Source of the DNA: Halioglobus maricola | Lineage (GTDB): Bacteria > Pseudomonadota > Gammaproteobacteria > Pseudomonadales > Halieaceae | Direction: 5' to 3' | Assembly (NCBI RefSeq): GCF_009388985.1 | Contig: NZ_CP036422.1 | Coordinates: 648,501-712,500, forward strand | DNA: 64,000 bases | Part shown: positions 36,500 through 46,283 of the stretch, one piece after another | Layout: the number at the start of each line of letters is the position of its first letter | Numbering within the stretch: the stretch's first letter is position 1 | Notes under the pieces: model-generated | Seen by the model: only the letters and a program-made list of their open reading frames with translations | The model's database searches: none | What the model was told of the DNA's origin: nothing | Program-made: the position numbers and the translations under genes

Positions 36500-37033
36500 T
36501 TAGTGCAGTTGTTTTGGCTCCACGCTGATGGAGCCCGCGCCATTGTCGATATACACCACCCCACCCACAACGCTTACATTCAACTGCATTGTTCTATCCA
36601 TCAGGCCCGCGAGGGCCTGGGCCTCTTCCCAGCCGATCTGCCACACGCTGGTTCGGGGCAGGGCGGCGATACTTTCGCCATGGAGATTCCACCAGGTGTC
36701 AGCACTTTTGCCGAAAGCTATCACGTGGACAGCGCCCGCACGGCCACAAGCCTTGCGCAGCCGTGGCTCCTCAGGCTGGCCTACTTCTATCCATTGTTCC
36801 AGCTCGCCACCGTCGGAATGTCGCCACAGATCGGGTTCGTCGGCAGTGGATAGCCCCTTGGTGAACTCCAGCCCGCGCTCAGCGTTGAGGCAATAGGCCA
36901 ACAGCCTTACGGCCATGCGTTCCAATGTTTCTGAGGGATGTTGCGCCAGTGTCAGGTTGAGGCTGTCGAAGCAGTTCCGGTCGCTATCGGCCAGCTCTAT
37001 CTGGGCTTTGTATATCGTAGGTTTTAGCGCCAT
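36500..37033 (-). CDS. yaeQ: YaeQ family protein
   Basis: The 177-residue product starting MALKPTIYKAQIELADSDRNCFDSL matches YaeQ, a small protein with a PD-(D/E)XK-like nuclease fold but no proven activity. Conserved segments seen are HPSETLERMAVRLLAYCLNAERGLEFTKGLSTADEPDLWR and WIEVGQPEEPRLRKAC. The ATG at 37033 fits the family; a longer frame reaches into the upstream antiporter gene. It lies 7 bases after that gene's stop, so the two are probably co-transcribed. Confidence 0.93.
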   Translation of the reverse strand: MALKPTIYKAQIELADSDRNCFDSLNLTLAQHPSETLERMAVRLLAYCLNAERGLEFTKGLSTADEPDLWRHSDGGELEQWIEVGQPEEPRLRKACGRAGAVHVIAFGKSADTWWNLHGESIAALPRTSVWQIGWEEAQALAGLMDRTMQLNVSVVGGVVYIDNGAGSISVEPKQLH

Positions 37034-37040
37034 CTTCGTC

Positions 37041-38600
37041 TCAGTTGGATGAATCGAGTTGTGCCACGGCGTGCTCGGCAAAACCGGCGCCGGCCTGGGC
37101 GTATAGGTTGTAGGCTGAAATACCGTGCTGCTCGAGCTCCTCTCCCTCTTCCTTGAAGCGAACGACCGCAGCGACCTGCCCCCCATAGCCTAGGTCACTG
37201 AGCAGGTCGGCCACCAGCATATTCTCTGGATGGTTGGTCAGCGCGAGCAATACCAGCGTGACCTCGTCCAGGTTGACCTCGTGCCAGAAGTCCGGATCGG
37301 AAGCGTCTGCCGTGACAACTCTTCGATGCTTGCGGGCATGCTCGGCCAATTTTTCGTCGTTGAGATCCACCCCTAGCACGGATTCGCCGTGTTGTTCGGC
37401 GATGTTGTCATACGCGCCGGTGCCGATGTTGCCCATGCCCAGTACGATCACGCGGGTGCCGCCGGTCGCTGGCCTGATACTGCGCAGACGAACGGATTCA
37501 AATTTGCGCCAGTGATGATGGTATTTGCGATAGAGCTCGTGGGCGCGGCGATTGAGCGGTGAGGAGAGAATGAAGCTGATGGCAATGGCCAGGGAAATGA
37601 CACTGGCCCACTGCGCGTCTAGCCAGCCTGCCTTGGCGGCCACGGCCACGACGACCAGGCCGAACTCACTGAAGTTGCCCATGGCGCAGGCGGCGAGCAG
37701 GGAAGTGCGTGGCGCCGTATGCAACCAGGCCATCAAGTGGAAATAGAGCGGTACTTTGACCATGGCCAGGACGCCGAGGATAACTGCCAGCCACAGGGTT
37801 TCCTGTTGTGGCCAGCCTCCCAGCCCGATGGTCAGGAAAAAGCCAACCAGGAACAGGTCCTTCAGGTTCATCAGGTTGCGGCCCAGCTCTTTGCCTTTCT
37901 GTGAGCCTGACAGCAGTACGCCAATCACAAGTGCGCCCAGGTCACCTTTCAGGCCCACAGCTTCAAACAGGGCAGCGCCCCCCAGCGCCAGTCCCATGCC
38001 CGCCAGAGTGAAGAGCTCGCCGTGGCCAGCGTGTGTAAGCATGCGCAGTACGGGTGCGCGCAGCAACCAGAGTCCCGGGAGCAACAGAGCCAGTGGTTCG
38101 GGCCAGGTGCCTTTGGTTGCGGAGAGAAACAGCACCGCGGCCAGATCCTGGATCAACAGAATACCGATAGCCTGGTTGGCGTGACGCGAGGCCATTTCGC
38201 CCTTTTCCTGCATCACCTGGATGACAAATACGGTACTGGAAAAAGTCAGTCCAAAAGCGATAACCAGAATCTCGGTAAAGCTCATGCTGAGGCCGGGTAC
38301 CAGCGTGTCGTAGATCCATAGCACGGCCATGAAGAACAACTGTGTCAGTTGCATATGGATCAGAGTTGTACCCCACACGCGGGTCTGTAGCAGTTCTTTC
38401 GGTGACAGTTTGAGGCCGATCGTGAACAGTAGCAGTGTCACTCCCAGATCAGCGAGTTGTTGCAGCAGTTCTCCGGCTATGATGTCTGTCTCATGCAGGA
38501 AGAAACCGGCGGCCAGGTAGCCGATCAGCGCCGGAAGGCCAGCGATACGTGCCAGCAAGCCACAACACAGTGCGATGAGAATGATCAGGGGGTCGAGCAT
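37041..38600 (-). CDS. CPA2-family cation/proton antiporter with RCK (TrkA-N) domain
   Basis: The 519-residue inner-membrane protein has about 12 membrane helices in its first 380 residues (YbaL/KefB-like). Then comes a cytosolic NAD-binding RCK domain: TRVIVLGMGNIGTGAYDNIAEQHGESVLGVDLN with GxGxxG and a terminal acidic residue on strand 2, then VVTADASDPDFW. These systems exchange K+ or Na+ for H+. It is followed by yaeQ and preceded within 4 bases by a small membrane-protein gene. Confidence 0.9.
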   Translation of the reverse strand: MLDPLIILIALCCGLLARIAGLPALIGYLAAGFFLHETDIIAGELLQQLADLGVTLLLFTIGLKLSPKELLQTRVWGTTLIHMQLTQLFFMAVLWIYDTLVPGLSMSFTEILVIAFGLTFSSTVFVIQVMQEKGEMASRHANQAIGILLIQDLAAVLFLSATKGTWPEPLALLLPGLWLLRAPVLRMLTHAGHGELFTLAGMGLALGGAALFEAVGLKGDLGALVIGVLLSGSQKGKELGRNLMNLKDLFLVGFFLTIGLGGWPQQETLWLAVILGVLAMVKVPLYFHLMAWLHTAPRTSLLAACAMGNFSEFGLVVVAVAAKAGWLDAQWASVISLAIAISFILSSPLNRRAHELYRKYHHHWRKFESVRLRSIRPATGGTRVIVLGMGNIGTGAYDNIAEQHGESVLGVDLNDEKLAEHARKHRRVVTADASDPDFWHEVNLDEVTLVLLALTNHPENMLVADLLSDLGYGGQVAAVVRFKEEGEELEQHGISAYNLYAQAGAGFAEHAVAQLDSSN

Positions 38601-38604
38601 GAGG

Positions 38605-38952
38605 TCAGCCTGGGGTTTGTTTCCAACGCAGGATTAGCACGGCAATGCAGCATAGCATTGCCGTGGCGTCTGCCGCGACAGCGACTTCGGTGATAGTTGT
38701 CAGTGGCGCGGGTAGCGGCCGCAAGGCGATGGCGGTGCTGGCAGCACAGAGTGCGGTCGCTACAAACAGGGTAAAACGGGACTGGCCGAACAAGCCTATG
38801 CCTACGATAAGGTAAGTCGCACCGATAAAAATCGACGCTACTGCTTCCTCAGTCAGTGGCCGGAACCATAGCGAGGCGAGGTGGGCAACGCCACTGGTAC
38901 ACACGAGTGTGGCGGCAATTGCCCGGAGTTTGGAGGCGCGGTGAGAGGACAT
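38605..38952 (-). CDS. Small four-helix membrane protein of unknown function
   Basis: I do not recognise this 115-residue protein. It has about four hydrophobic segments: ATLVCTSGVAHLASLWF, SIFIGATYLIVGIGLF, FTLFVATALCAASTAIAL and ATAMLCCIAVLILRW. Its stop is 4 bases before the antiporter gene and it lies 15 bases after the HMG-CoA lyase stop. It is therefore probably read in one run from the liu operon, though a functional tie to leucine degradation is not implied. Confidence 0.65.
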   Translation of the reverse strand: MSSHRASKLRAIAATLVCTSGVAHLASLWFRPLTEEAVASIFIGATYLIVGIGLFGQSRFTLFVATALCAASTAIALRPLPAPLTTITEVAVAADATAMLCCIAVLILRWKQTPG

Positions 38953-38967
38953 GGGCGCAATGTACCA

Positions 38968-39867
38968 TCATCCTGCCTGTAGAGCGCGTGCTGTGCGTGA
39001 ACCTGTGGCTCGACCGAGTGCCGCAGAGATCCGATTGCCTGCCGTCATCAAGCGCTCCAGGTCTATCCCGGTGGCGATGCCCATACCGTTGAGCATATAG
39101 ACCACATCCTCGGTGGCGACATTGCCGGAGGCGCCACGCGCGTAGGGGCATCCACCGAGGCCTGCCACGGAGGCGTCGACGGTGGCGATACCGTGTTGCA
39201 GCGCGATCAGGATATTGGCAAGCGCCTGGCCATAGGTGTCGTGGCAGTGCACAGCAAGTTGCTCAGCGCGGAATTTTTGCAGCAAGGTTTCCAGCAAGCG
39301 CGCTGTGCTGCCGGCGGTGCCAGTGCCGATGGTGTCACCGAGTGAAACTTCATAGCAGCCCATGTCCAGCAGGGTGGCGGTGACTTCGGCGACGGCTTCG
39401 GGGGTTATATCGCCCTCATAGGGACAGCCGAGAACGCAGGAGACGTACCCGCGTACAGGGATGTTATGGCGGCGAGCTTCGGCCATGACGTCTTCGAATT
39501 TGCCCAGGCTCTCGGCAATGCTGCAATTGATGTTCTTCTGGGAGAAGGATTCAGACGCAGCACCAAACACCGCAACTTCATCGGCGCCCGCCTCCAGTGC
39601 GCGTTCGAAGCCCTTGATATTGGGGGTGAGCGCGGTATAGCGCACGCCCTCGCGCCGCTGCAGTTGGGCGAACACCTGTTCACTGTCCGCCATTTGCGGC
39701 ACCCATTTCGGGTTGACGAAACTGCCGGCTTCAAGGGTTTTCAGGCCTGCCTCTGCGAGGTCATCCAGCAGTGCCAGCTTGGTGTCCAGAGAAATACTCC
39801 CCGACTCGTTTTGCAGGCCGTCCCTGGGGCCTACCTCGACAATTCTGACACGCGCTGGAACGTCCAT
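38968..39867 (-). CDS. liuE: Hydroxymethylglutaryl-CoA lyase
   Basis: Last step of leucine degradation: splits HMG-CoA to acetoacetate and acetyl-CoA. The 299-residue TIM-barrel protein has [11 protein letters not shown] at the N-terminus, [13 protein letters not shown] with metal ligands, [17 protein letters not shown], and the signature [22 protein letters not shown] with the active-site cysteine. It begins 3 bases after the biotin-carboxylase-subunit stop. The gene name follows the Pseudomonas liu nomenclature. Confidence 0.96.
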   Translation of the reverse strand: MDVPARVRIVEVGPRDGLQNESGSISLDTKLALLDDLAEAGLKTLEAGSFVNPKWVPQMADSEQVFAQLQRREGVRYTALTPNIKGFERALEAGADEVAVFGAASESFSQKNINCSIAESLGKFEDVMAEARRHNIPVRGYVSCVLGCPYEGDITPEAVAEVTATLLDMGCYEVSLGDTIGTGTAGSTARLLETLLQKFRAEQLAVHCHDTYGQALANILIALQHGIATVDASVAGLGGCPYARGASGNVATEDVVYMLNGMGIATGIDLERLMTAGNRISAALGRATGSRTARALQAG

Positions 39868-39870
39868 CCG

Positions 39871-41865
39871 CTATTCCTCCTGTGCTGTGAATGCGAGCAG
39901 CTCGGCGCCGCCATCGACAAGGTCACCTGGCTGGTAGTAGAAGCTGTCTACCACCCCGTCGGCAGGTGCCCGTATGGTGTGCTCCATTTTCATGGCTTCC
40001 ATTACCAGCAGGGCTTCATCGGCTTTCACGGTTGCACCGGGCGCTGCCAGTAGCTCGACGATGGTGCCGTTCATCGGGGCGTTGAGGCCGCCACCGCTGC
40101 CGCCGCTATCGTCCTCACCGGTATCGGGCAGCACCTCCTGGAAGTGACATGCGCCGTCATTCATGTATAGCGTGAAGCCGTCGTGGGTGCGGGCGAAGGT
40201 GCCGCGCAGGCGGTGGCCCTCGCGATCGATTAGCAACTGTTCGCCATTCAGGGTGCCCTGCAGGCGGGTTTGTGTGCCCGCTGCGCTTACAAGATAGAGC
40301 TCGCCGCGCTGTTCTATTTCAACGGCGTGTTCCGCCTGGTGGCAGTGTAGCGTCAGGCGGTGGACATGAGGTTCGTTCATGCGCCAGCCGCTGCTGTCAT
40401 TCCAGGGCGAAGAGGGGTCGCCCGCTGCGGGGGCTGCGGCTCGGTTCTGCTTGTCCAGCAGCAACGCCAGAGCGGCGAGTGGCAATTCTTGCGCCAGGTC
40501 CTGATGGCGCTCATGAAAGATAAGGTCGTTGTGGCGCTCGATGAAACTCGTGTCCAGCTCGGCATCTACAAAGGGTTTAGACGTGCTGAGATTGTAAAGA
40601 AAGTCCAGGTTGGTTACTGTGCCGCCGATGCGATATTCGGCCAGCGCGGTGGCGAGCCGCTGCAGGGCTCGCTCGCGGTTTTCATCCCATACAATCAGCT
40701 TGGCGATCATCGGGTCGTAGTAGACGCTGATGTCATCGCCCTGGCGCACGCCGGTATCCACACGCACGTGGCGCGATTCCTCAGGTGGCTGCAGAAAGCC
40801 GAGGGTGCCGGTGGCCGGGAGGAAATCGTTGTCCGGATCCTCAGCGTATACGCGGGCTTCGAAGGCGTGGCCATTGATGCGGACTTCGCCCTGGCTCAGC
40901 GGTAGGGGCGAGCCACTGGCGACGAGCAACTGCCAGCGCACCAGATCCTGGCCTGTGATCATTTCGGTGACGGGGTGCTCAACCTGCAGACGCGTATTCA
41001 TCTCCATAAAATAGAAGCTGCCGTCTTCGTCCAGCAGGAATTCAACCGTGCCCGCGCCGCGATAGTCGATGGCGCGAGCCGCTGTGACTGCGGCGTCTCC
41101 CATTTGCTGGCGCAGGGCTTCGGCCATGCCGGGAGCCGGCGCCTCCTCAATCACCTTCTGGTGGCGCCGCTGCACCGAACAGTCGCGCTCGGCCAGATAA
41201 ACGCCGTTGCCGTGGTTGTCGCAGAACACCTGCAGCTCCACGTGGCGTGGTTTGGTGAGGTATTTCTCCACCAGCATATTGTCGTCGCCGAAACCTGCCA
41301 TGGACTCGCGCTTTGCCGCGGCCAGCGCCTCGTCGAATTCTTCGGGGGCCCAGACCTGACGCATACCTTTGCCGCCACCGCCAGCGGTAGCTTTCAGCAG
41401 CACCGGGTAGCCCATGTCATCGGCTGACTGCTTGAGGACCGCAGGGTCCTGGTCGTCACCGTGGTAGCCCGGCACCAGTGGTACGCCGGCATCTCCCATG
41501 ATGCGCTTGGCCGCTGATTTGGATCCCATGGCTTCAATAGCACCGGGAGGTGGGCCAATGAACACCACGCCGGCATCGGAGCAGGCCTGGGCAAAGGCAG
41601 CGTTTTCCGACAAAAAGCCATAACCGGGGTGAATGGCATCTGCGTGGGTGGTGACGGCTGCCTCGAGGATGCGCTCGGCCAGTAAATAGGATTCGCGGGC
41701 AGGGGGTGGGCCAATGTGAATGGCCTCGTCAGCCATGGCGACATGCAGCGCATCTCGGTCGGCATCGGAGTACACGGCCACTGTGGCAATACCCATCTCC
41801 CGGGCTGTCTTGATGACCCTGCACGCAATCTCGCCTCGATTGGCAATGAGAATTTTATTGAACAT
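39871..41865 (-). CDS. liuD: Methylcrotonyl-CoA carboxylase biotin-containing (alpha) subunit
   Basis: ATP-dependent biotin carboxylase half of 3-methylcrotonyl-CoA carboxylase. The N-terminal domain has FNKILIANRGEIACRVI, the ATP-grasp glycine loop LKATAGGGGKGMRQVW, and FMEMNTRLQVEHPVTEMITG. The C-terminal biotinyl domain has VMEAMKMEHTIRAP, with the biotinylated Lys in MKM. At 664 residues it has normal length. BirA, which would attach the biotin, is encoded 4 kb away. Directly upstream lies a short relic where liuC would be expected. Confidence 0.95.
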   Translation of the reverse strand: MFNKILIANRGEIACRVIKTAREMGIATVAVYSDADRDALHVAMADEAIHIGPPPARESYLLAERILEAAVTTHADAIHPGYGFLSENAAFAQACSDAGVVFIGPPPGAIEAMGSKSAAKRIMGDAGVPLVPGYHGDDQDPAVLKQSADDMGYPVLLKATAGGGGKGMRQVWAPEEFDEALAAAKRESMAGFGDDNMLVEKYLTKPRHVELQVFCDNHGNGVYLAERDCSVQRRHQKVIEEAPAPGMAEALRQQMGDAAVTAARAIDYRGAGTVEFLLDEDGSFYFMEMNTRLQVEHPVTEMITGQDLVRWQLLVASGSPLPLSQGEVRINGHAFEARVYAEDPDNDFLPATGTLGFLQPPEESRHVRVDTGVRQGDDISVYYDPMIAKLIVWDENRERALQRLATALAEYRIGGTVTNLDFLYNLSTSKPFVDAELDTSFIERHNDLIFHERHQDLAQELPLAALALLLDKQNRAAAPAAGDPSSPWNDSSGWRMNEPHVHRLTLHCHQAEHAVEIEQRGELYLVSAAGTQTRLQGTLNGEQLLIDREGHRLRGTFARTHDGFTLYMNDGACHFQEVLPDTGEDDSGGSGGGLNAPMNGTIVELLAAPGATVKADEALLVMEAMKMEHTIRAPADGVVDSFYYQPGDLVDGGAELLAFTAQEE

Positions 41866-41938
41866 GGCTTACTCTCCGGCAATCCAGCTGGTGCGTGGCA
41901 ATACTGAGCCCGTCGGTGTTTGTAGTTACGGTTTCCAT
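41855..41938 (-). pseudogene. 27-codon stub in the liuC position (possible enoyl-CoA hydratase relic)
   Basis: Between liuB and liuD the minus strand has an ATG at 41938 with AAGGA 7 bases upstream. It reads METVTTNTDGLSIATHQLDC and stops after 27 codons, inside the start of liuD and out of its frame. The first 16 residues resemble the opening beta strands of enoyl-CoA hydratases (…TDGRGVATLTLNRP). The liu operons of relatives carry liuC (methylglutaconyl-CoA hydratase) exactly here. I read it as the 5' end of a deleted liuC. The match is short, so this is an inference. Confidence 0.45.
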
Positions 41939-41948
41939 GGGTCTTTCC

Positions 41949-43556
41949 TTACATCCGGAACACGCCGAATTGTGATTCTTCCACCGGGGCATTGAGCGCC
42001 GCTGAGATCGACAGGCCGAGCACCATGCGAGTGTCGGCAGGGTCGATCACGCCGTCGTCCCAGAGCCGGGCCGAGGCGTAGTAGGGGTGGCCCTGTTGTT
42101 CGTAGAGCTCGAGTGTGGGCCGTTTGAATTCAGCTTCCTCTTCCGGCGTCATCGACTTGCCGTCGCGCGCCAGTTGCTCCTGCTTTACAGTGGCAAGTAC
42201 GCCAGCGGCCTGTTCGCCGCCCATCACCGATATGCGGGCATTGGGCCACATATACATGAAGCGCGGTTCATAGGCGCGGCCGCACATCGCGTAGTTCCCT
42301 GCGCCAAAAGAGCCGCCAATGATGACAGTGAATTTGGGTACATTGGCACAGGCAACGGCGTGAACCATCTTGGCTCCATGGCGAGCGATGCCGCCGTGCT
42401 CATACTGCTTGCCCACCATAAAGCCGGTGATGTTTTGCAGGAACACGAGGGGAATTTTTCGCTGGGCGCACAGCTCGACGAAGTGCGCGCCTTTCACCGC
42501 CGACTCAGCGAACAGGATGCCGTTGTTGGCGATGATGCCAACTGGGTAGCCGTGAATACGGGCGAAGCCGCACACCAGCGTTTCGCCAAACAGCGCTTTG
42601 AATTCGTCAAACTCTGAACCGTCGACGGTTCGCGCAATCACCTCGCGCACATCGAAGGGTTGCTTCGCGTCGGCTGGAATAACACCGTAAATGTCTTCTA
42701 CCGGATAGGCGGGCTCGACACTTTCGCGCACGTCGACGTTGACCGACTTCACCCGATTCAGGCGGCCCATGCTGCGGCGCACGAGCTCCAGGGCGTGGTG
42801 GTCGTTGTTGGCGTAGTGGTCGGTAACACCGGAAGTGCGGCAGTGCACATCGGCGCCACCAAGCTCTTCTGCAGTCACGATTTCGCCCGTGGCGGCTTTT
42901 ACGAGGGGTGGGCCACCAAGGAAAATCGTGCCCTGTTCCTTGACGATGATTGATTCGTCAGCCATGGCGGGCAGGTAAGCACCGCCGGCAGTGCAGGAAC
43001 CCAGTACTGCGGCGATCTGGGGTATGCCCCGGGCAGACATACGGGCCTGGTTATAGAACGCGTGGCCGAAGTGATCCTTGTCTGGAAAGACCTCGTCTTG
43101 CAGCGGCAGGAATGCGCCGCCTGAATCCACCAGGTAGATACAGGGCAGGTTGTTCTCTGCCGCGATGGTTTGGGCACGGCCCTGCTTCTTCACGGTGAGC
43201 GGGTAATAGGTGCCGCCTTTTACCGTGGCGTCGTTGACGAAGATCATACATTCCTGGCCCGCCACCCGGCCGATGCCGGTGATGATGCCCGCGGCGGGTA
43301 CCTCGTGTTCGTACACCCCGTGGGCGGCCAATTGAGAAAGCTCGAGGAAGGGCGAACCTGGATCGAGGAGGGCGTGGAGACGATCGCGAGGCAGCAGCTT
43401 GCCGCGCGATATATGGCGCTCCTGCGATTTGGCGCCGCCGCCCTGGCGAATTTTGTCCACCAGCTGGCGCAGGTCGTCCACCTGGGCCTGCATGGCGTCA
43501 CGGTTGGCGGCGAAGGCCGCGTCGCGGGTATTGATGCGTGATTGCAGCACGTTCAT
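41949..43556 (-). CDS. liuB: Methylcrotonyl-CoA carboxylase carboxyltransferase (beta) subunit
   Basis: Transfers carboxylate from biotin to 3-methylcrotonyl-CoA. The 535-residue crotonase-like protein has [26 protein letters not shown], the CoA-site [51 protein letters not shown], and the biotin-side [26 protein letters not shown] and [15 protein letters not shown]. It follows liuA with a 15-base gap in the normal liuA-liuB order. Confidence 0.96.
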   Translation of the reverse strand: MNVLQSRINTRDAAFAANRDAMQAQVDDLRQLVDKIRQGGGAKSQERHISRGKLLPRDRLHALLDPGSPFLELSQLAAHGVYEHEVPAAGIITGIGRVAGQECMIFVNDATVKGGTYYPLTVKKQGRAQTIAAENNLPCIYLVDSGGAFLPLQDEVFPDKDHFGHAFYNQARMSARGIPQIAAVLGSCTAGGAYLPAMADESIIVKEQGTIFLGGPPLVKAATGEIVTAEELGGADVHCRTSGVTDHYANNDHHALELVRRSMGRLNRVKSVNVDVRESVEPAYPVEDIYGVIPADAKQPFDVREVIARTVDGSEFDEFKALFGETLVCGFARIHGYPVGIIANNGILFAESAVKGAHFVELCAQRKIPLVFLQNITGFMVGKQYEHGGIARHGAKMVHAVACANVPKFTVIIGGSFGAGNYAMCGRAYEPRFMYMWPNARISVMGGEQAAGVLATVKQEQLARDGKSMTPEEEAEFKRPTLELYEQQGHPYYASARLWDDGVIDPADTRMVLGLSISAALNAPVEESQFGVFRM

Positions 43557-43571
43557 GGGGTGCTCCGTTCG

Positions 43572-44741
43572 TTACTTGGTAGCGTTAAAGAGTTCGCGGC
43601 CGATCAGCATGCGCCGGATTTCGGAGGTGCCCGCGCCAATCTCATAGAGCTTGGCATCGCGTAACAGGCGGCCTGCGGGGGCGTCATTGGTATAGCCGAT
43701 GCCGCCTAGCGCCTGGATGCATTGCAGAGCCATCTGGGTTGCTTTTTCGGCGGTGTACAGGATGACGGCGGCGCAGTCCTGACGAGTTTCCTCGCCGCGA
43801 TCACAGGCGGCGGCCACGGCATAGAGATAGGAGCGACAGGCGTTCATATCCGCGTACATGTCCGCAAGCTTGCCCTGCATGAGCTGGAATTCACCGATGC
43901 TCTGGCCGAACTGCTTGCGGTCATGCAGGTAGGGCAGAGTGACGTCGATGCAAGCTTGCATGATGCCCACGGGGCCCCCGGACAGTACGGTGCGTTCGTA
44001 GTCGAGGCCGGACATCAGGATTTTTACACCGTCGCCTTCATTGCGCAGCACATTCTCGGCGGGAACCTCGCAGTCCTCGAATACCAGCTCGCAGGTGTTG
44101 GACCCGCGCATGCCCAGCTTGTCCAGTTTTGGCGAGCGGGAGAAACCCGGTAGATCGCGCTCTACGATGAAGGCGGTGATGCCTCTCGAACCGCCTTCCG
44201 GATCCGTCTTGGCGTAGATGATATAAGTGTTGGCGTCGGGGCCATTGGTGATCCACATCTTGGCGCCATTGAGGATGTACTTGTCGCCTTCTTTGCGAGC
44301 GTGGAGGCGCATGCTGACCACGTCGGACCCTGCGTCGGGCTCAGACATTGCCAGCGCCCCCACGTGCTCCCCGGAGCACAGCTTGGGCAGGTACTTCTCC
44401 TTCTGCTCAGCAGTGCCGTGTTTGCTCAGCTGGTTCAGACACAGGTTGGACATGGCGCCGTAAGACAGGCCGACGGAGGCGGAGGCGCGGCTAATTTCTT
44501 CCATGATGATCGAATGCGCAAGATAGCCCATGGCAGAGCCGCCGTACTCTTCCTCCACGGTCACGCCGAGCAGGCCCATGTCGCCGAATTTGCGCCACAG
44601 GTCCATTGGGAATTCGTTGTTCTTGTCGATGGCCTCCGCGCGAGGCGCGATTTCTTTTTGACTCATCTGGTAGACAGCGTCCCGCAGCATGTCGATTTCT
44701 TCGCCGAGGCCGAAGTTGAGGGTTGGGTAGCTTGTGTTCAT
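43572..44741 (-). CDS. liuA: Isovaleryl-CoA dehydrogenase
   Basis: FAD enzyme oxidising isovaleryl-CoA to 3-methylcrotonyl-CoA, the first dedicated step of leucine breakdown. The 389-residue acyl-CoA dehydrogenase has the signatures [16 protein letters not shown] (FAD/substrate) and [42 protein letters not shown] at the C-terminus. The catalytic Glu of the isovaleryl branch is expected in the [12 protein letters not shown] segment, which carries that Glu. It is the first structural gene after the regulator. Confidence 0.95.
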   Translation of the reverse strand: MNTSYPTLNFGLGEEIDMLRDAVYQMSQKEIAPRAEAIDKNNEFPMDLWRKFGDMGLLGVTVEEEYGGSAMGYLAHSIIMEEISRASASVGLSYGAMSNLCLNQLSKHGTAEQKEKYLPKLCSGEHVGALAMSEPDAGSDVVSMRLHARKEGDKYILNGAKMWITNGPDANTYIIYAKTDPEGGSRGITAFIVERDLPGFSRSPKLDKLGMRGSNTCELVFEDCEVPAENVLRNEGDGVKILMSGLDYERTVLSGGPVGIMQACIDVTLPYLHDRKQFGQSIGEFQLMQGKLADMYADMNACRSYLYAVAAACDRGEETRQDCAAVILYTAEKATQMALQCIQALGGIGYTNDAPAGRLLRDAKLYEIGAGTSEIRRMLIGRELFNATK

Positions 44742-44774
44742 GTGTGTGTCCTGGAATTTGGGGCGTTGTGGGGA

Positions 44775-45161
44775 TTAGTTTTCAGCGGCCTGGAGTGCTT
44801 GTTCGCAGAGGCTCTCTACCTCGTTCAGACTGCTGAGAATGTCGTCGATATCGCGCTTTTGCTGTTCAAAGCGTGCGCGCCTGTCTCTCACAGTGGTGAT
44901 AAGAGATTGTAGTTGCTCGGTGTTGTTGTGCCCGGGGTCGTACATGTCGATCACCTCGACGGATTCGTCGAGGGTCATGCCTATGCGCTTGCCGCGGAGG
45001 ATAAGTTTGATGCGCACCCTGTCGGCCGGTGAGTAAAGGCGTTTCTGGCCTTCCCGGGCGGGCGTCACCAGGCCCTTCTCTTCGTAGAAGCGAATGGTTC
45101 GGGGGGTGACTCCGAACTCTTTTGCCAGCTCGGAGATTGTGTAGCTTGTGTGTTCAGTCAC
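44775..45161 (-). CDS. liuR: MerR-family regulator of the leucine degradation operon
   Basis: One-component regulator of 128 residues. It opens with the MerR helix-turn-helix YTISELAKEFGVTPRTIRFYEEKGLVTPAREGQKRLYSPADRVRI, followed by a helical dimerisation segment. No metal-binding Cys cluster is present, which fits a LiuR-type branched-chain acyl-CoA responder. GTG 45161 is preferred; a GTG at 45206 would start inside the promoter. It is the first gene of the liu unit, 33 bases before liuA, and a perfect palindrome lies in its promoter. Confidence 0.9.
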   Translation of the reverse strand: MTEHTSYTISELAKEFGVTPRTIRFYEEKGLVTPAREGQKRLYSPADRVRIKLILRGKRIGMTLDESVEVIDMYDPGHNNTEQLQSLITTVRDRRARFEQQKRDIDDILSSLNEVESLCEQALQAAEN

Positions 45162-45196
45162 GCAGCTCGCCCGCAGGAATGGGAGTGTGGAGGTGA

Positions 45197-45225
45197 AATG
45201 TAGCACAGGTTTACGTTAACGTAAA
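45197..45225 (-). promoter_or_regulatory. Promoter of the liu operon
   Basis: On the minus strand TTTACG (45225-45220), a 17-base spacer and TACATT (45202-45197, preceded by TGC) form a sigma70-like promoter reading into liuR. The -35 lies inside the 18-bp palindrome, so a bound regulator would sit on it. Confidence 0.55.
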
Positions 45226-45226
45226 C
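45209..45226. promoter_or_regulatory. Putative LiuR operator (18-bp perfect palindrome)
   Basis: GTTTACGTTAACGTAAAC is a perfect inverted repeat between divergent liuR and birA. MerR-family proteins bind palindromes within their promoters, and LiuR-type regulators of branched-chain amino acid catabolism do so upstream of liu genes. The site overlaps the -35 of the liu promoter. Confidence 0.8.
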
Positions 45227-45302
45227 GTAATATCAGTCTTGTGAGTGTGTGGCAGCGAACGTGGCTCTGCTATCATCCCCGCTTTATCCAGAGACCCTTG
45301 CG

Positions 45303-46283
45303 ATGCCCAATACCGATTTGCTCCCCCTTCTCGCCAGTGGCGAGATTGTGTCCGGCCAGGAAATTGCCGACGCTCTCGGGGTCAGCCGCACGGCGGTGTG
45401 GAAGCAGCTCAACAAGCTGGCTGAGTTTGGTCTGGATGTGGAGTCGGTGAAAGGCAAGGGCTACAGGCTAGAGGGTGGCCTCGACCTGTTGGATGCCGCA
45501 GTGATCAAGGGAGCGATGCTCCCCGCCGCGTCTTCGCTCATGTCTGCGCTGGATATACACCAGAGTATTGGCTCGACCAATGCGGAAGCGATGGCACAGG
45601 TCGATGCCGGCGTGCGCTCGGGTTACGTCTGCACCGCTGAGCAGCAATCTGCCGGCCGCGGTCGGCGCGGGCGTTTGTGGGTGAGCCCTTATGCGCGCAA
45701 TCTCTATGTATCCGCTGTCTGGGAATTCCAGGGTGGCGCGGCCGCGCTGGAAGGAATGAGCCTCGCGGTAGGCGTTGCGGTGGCCCGGGCATTGGAGGCC
45801 TGCGGGGTGCCGTCAGTGCAGCTGAAGTGGCCCAATGATGTGCTCCATGAGGGGGCGAAGCTGGGCGGGATATTGTTGGAGATGACCGGCGATGCTGCCG
45901 GAACCTGCCAGGTTGTTGTCGGTATTGGCCTGAATGTCGATATGCCTGCGCAATACGCCGGCGGGATTGATCAGGCCTGGACCGATGTAAAACAAGTCAG
46001 CGGTGGAGAGCGTGTTGCGCGCAGTGAATTGCTTGCCGCATTGCTCAATGAACTCCTGCCCTTGCTGGCCGGCTTCGAGCAGGAAGGTTTCGCCCATTGG
46101 CGCCATGCCTGGGAGGCCCTGGACGCATTCGCCGACACTGAGGTCGTGCTCAGCAGCGGCGAACAAAAGATGGCGGGCACTGCGCGTGGTGTCGATGACC
46201 GAGGGGCATTGCAACTGGAAACCAGTGCGGCGGGTATCCAGGCCGTGTTTGGCGGAGAAATTTCCCTGAGGCCAAAAGCGTGA
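45303..46283 (+). CDS. birA: Biotin--[acetyl-CoA-carboxylase] ligase and biotin operon repressor
   Basis: The 326-residue bifunctional protein has an N-terminal winged helix (LLASGEIVSGQEIADALGVSRTAVWKQLNKL, residues 6-36). The ligase domain follows, with SIGSTNAEAM, the biotinyl-AMP loop GRGRRGRLWVSPY, and LKWPNDVLHEGAKLGGILLE. It biotinylates carboxylases such as LiuD. ATG 45303 is preferred over an upstream in-frame ATG at 45249 because the latter adds an unrelated leader. Its TGA overlaps the coaX GTG start. Confidence 0.95.
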   Translation: MPNTDLLPLLASGEIVSGQEIADALGVSRTAVWKQLNKLAEFGLDVESVKGKGYRLEGGLDLLDAAVIKGAMLPAASSLMSALDIHQSIGSTNAEAMAQVDAGVRSGYVCTAEQQSAGRGRRGRLWVSPYARNLYVSAVWEFQGGAAALEGMSLAVGVAVARALEACGVPSVQLKWPNDVLHEGAKLGGILLEMTGDAAGTCQVVVGIGLNVDMPAQYAGGIDQAWTDVKQVSGGERVARSELLAALLNELLPLLAGFEQEGFAHWRHAWEALDAFADTEVVLSSGEQKMAGTARGVDDRGALQLETSAAGIQAVFGGEISLRPKA

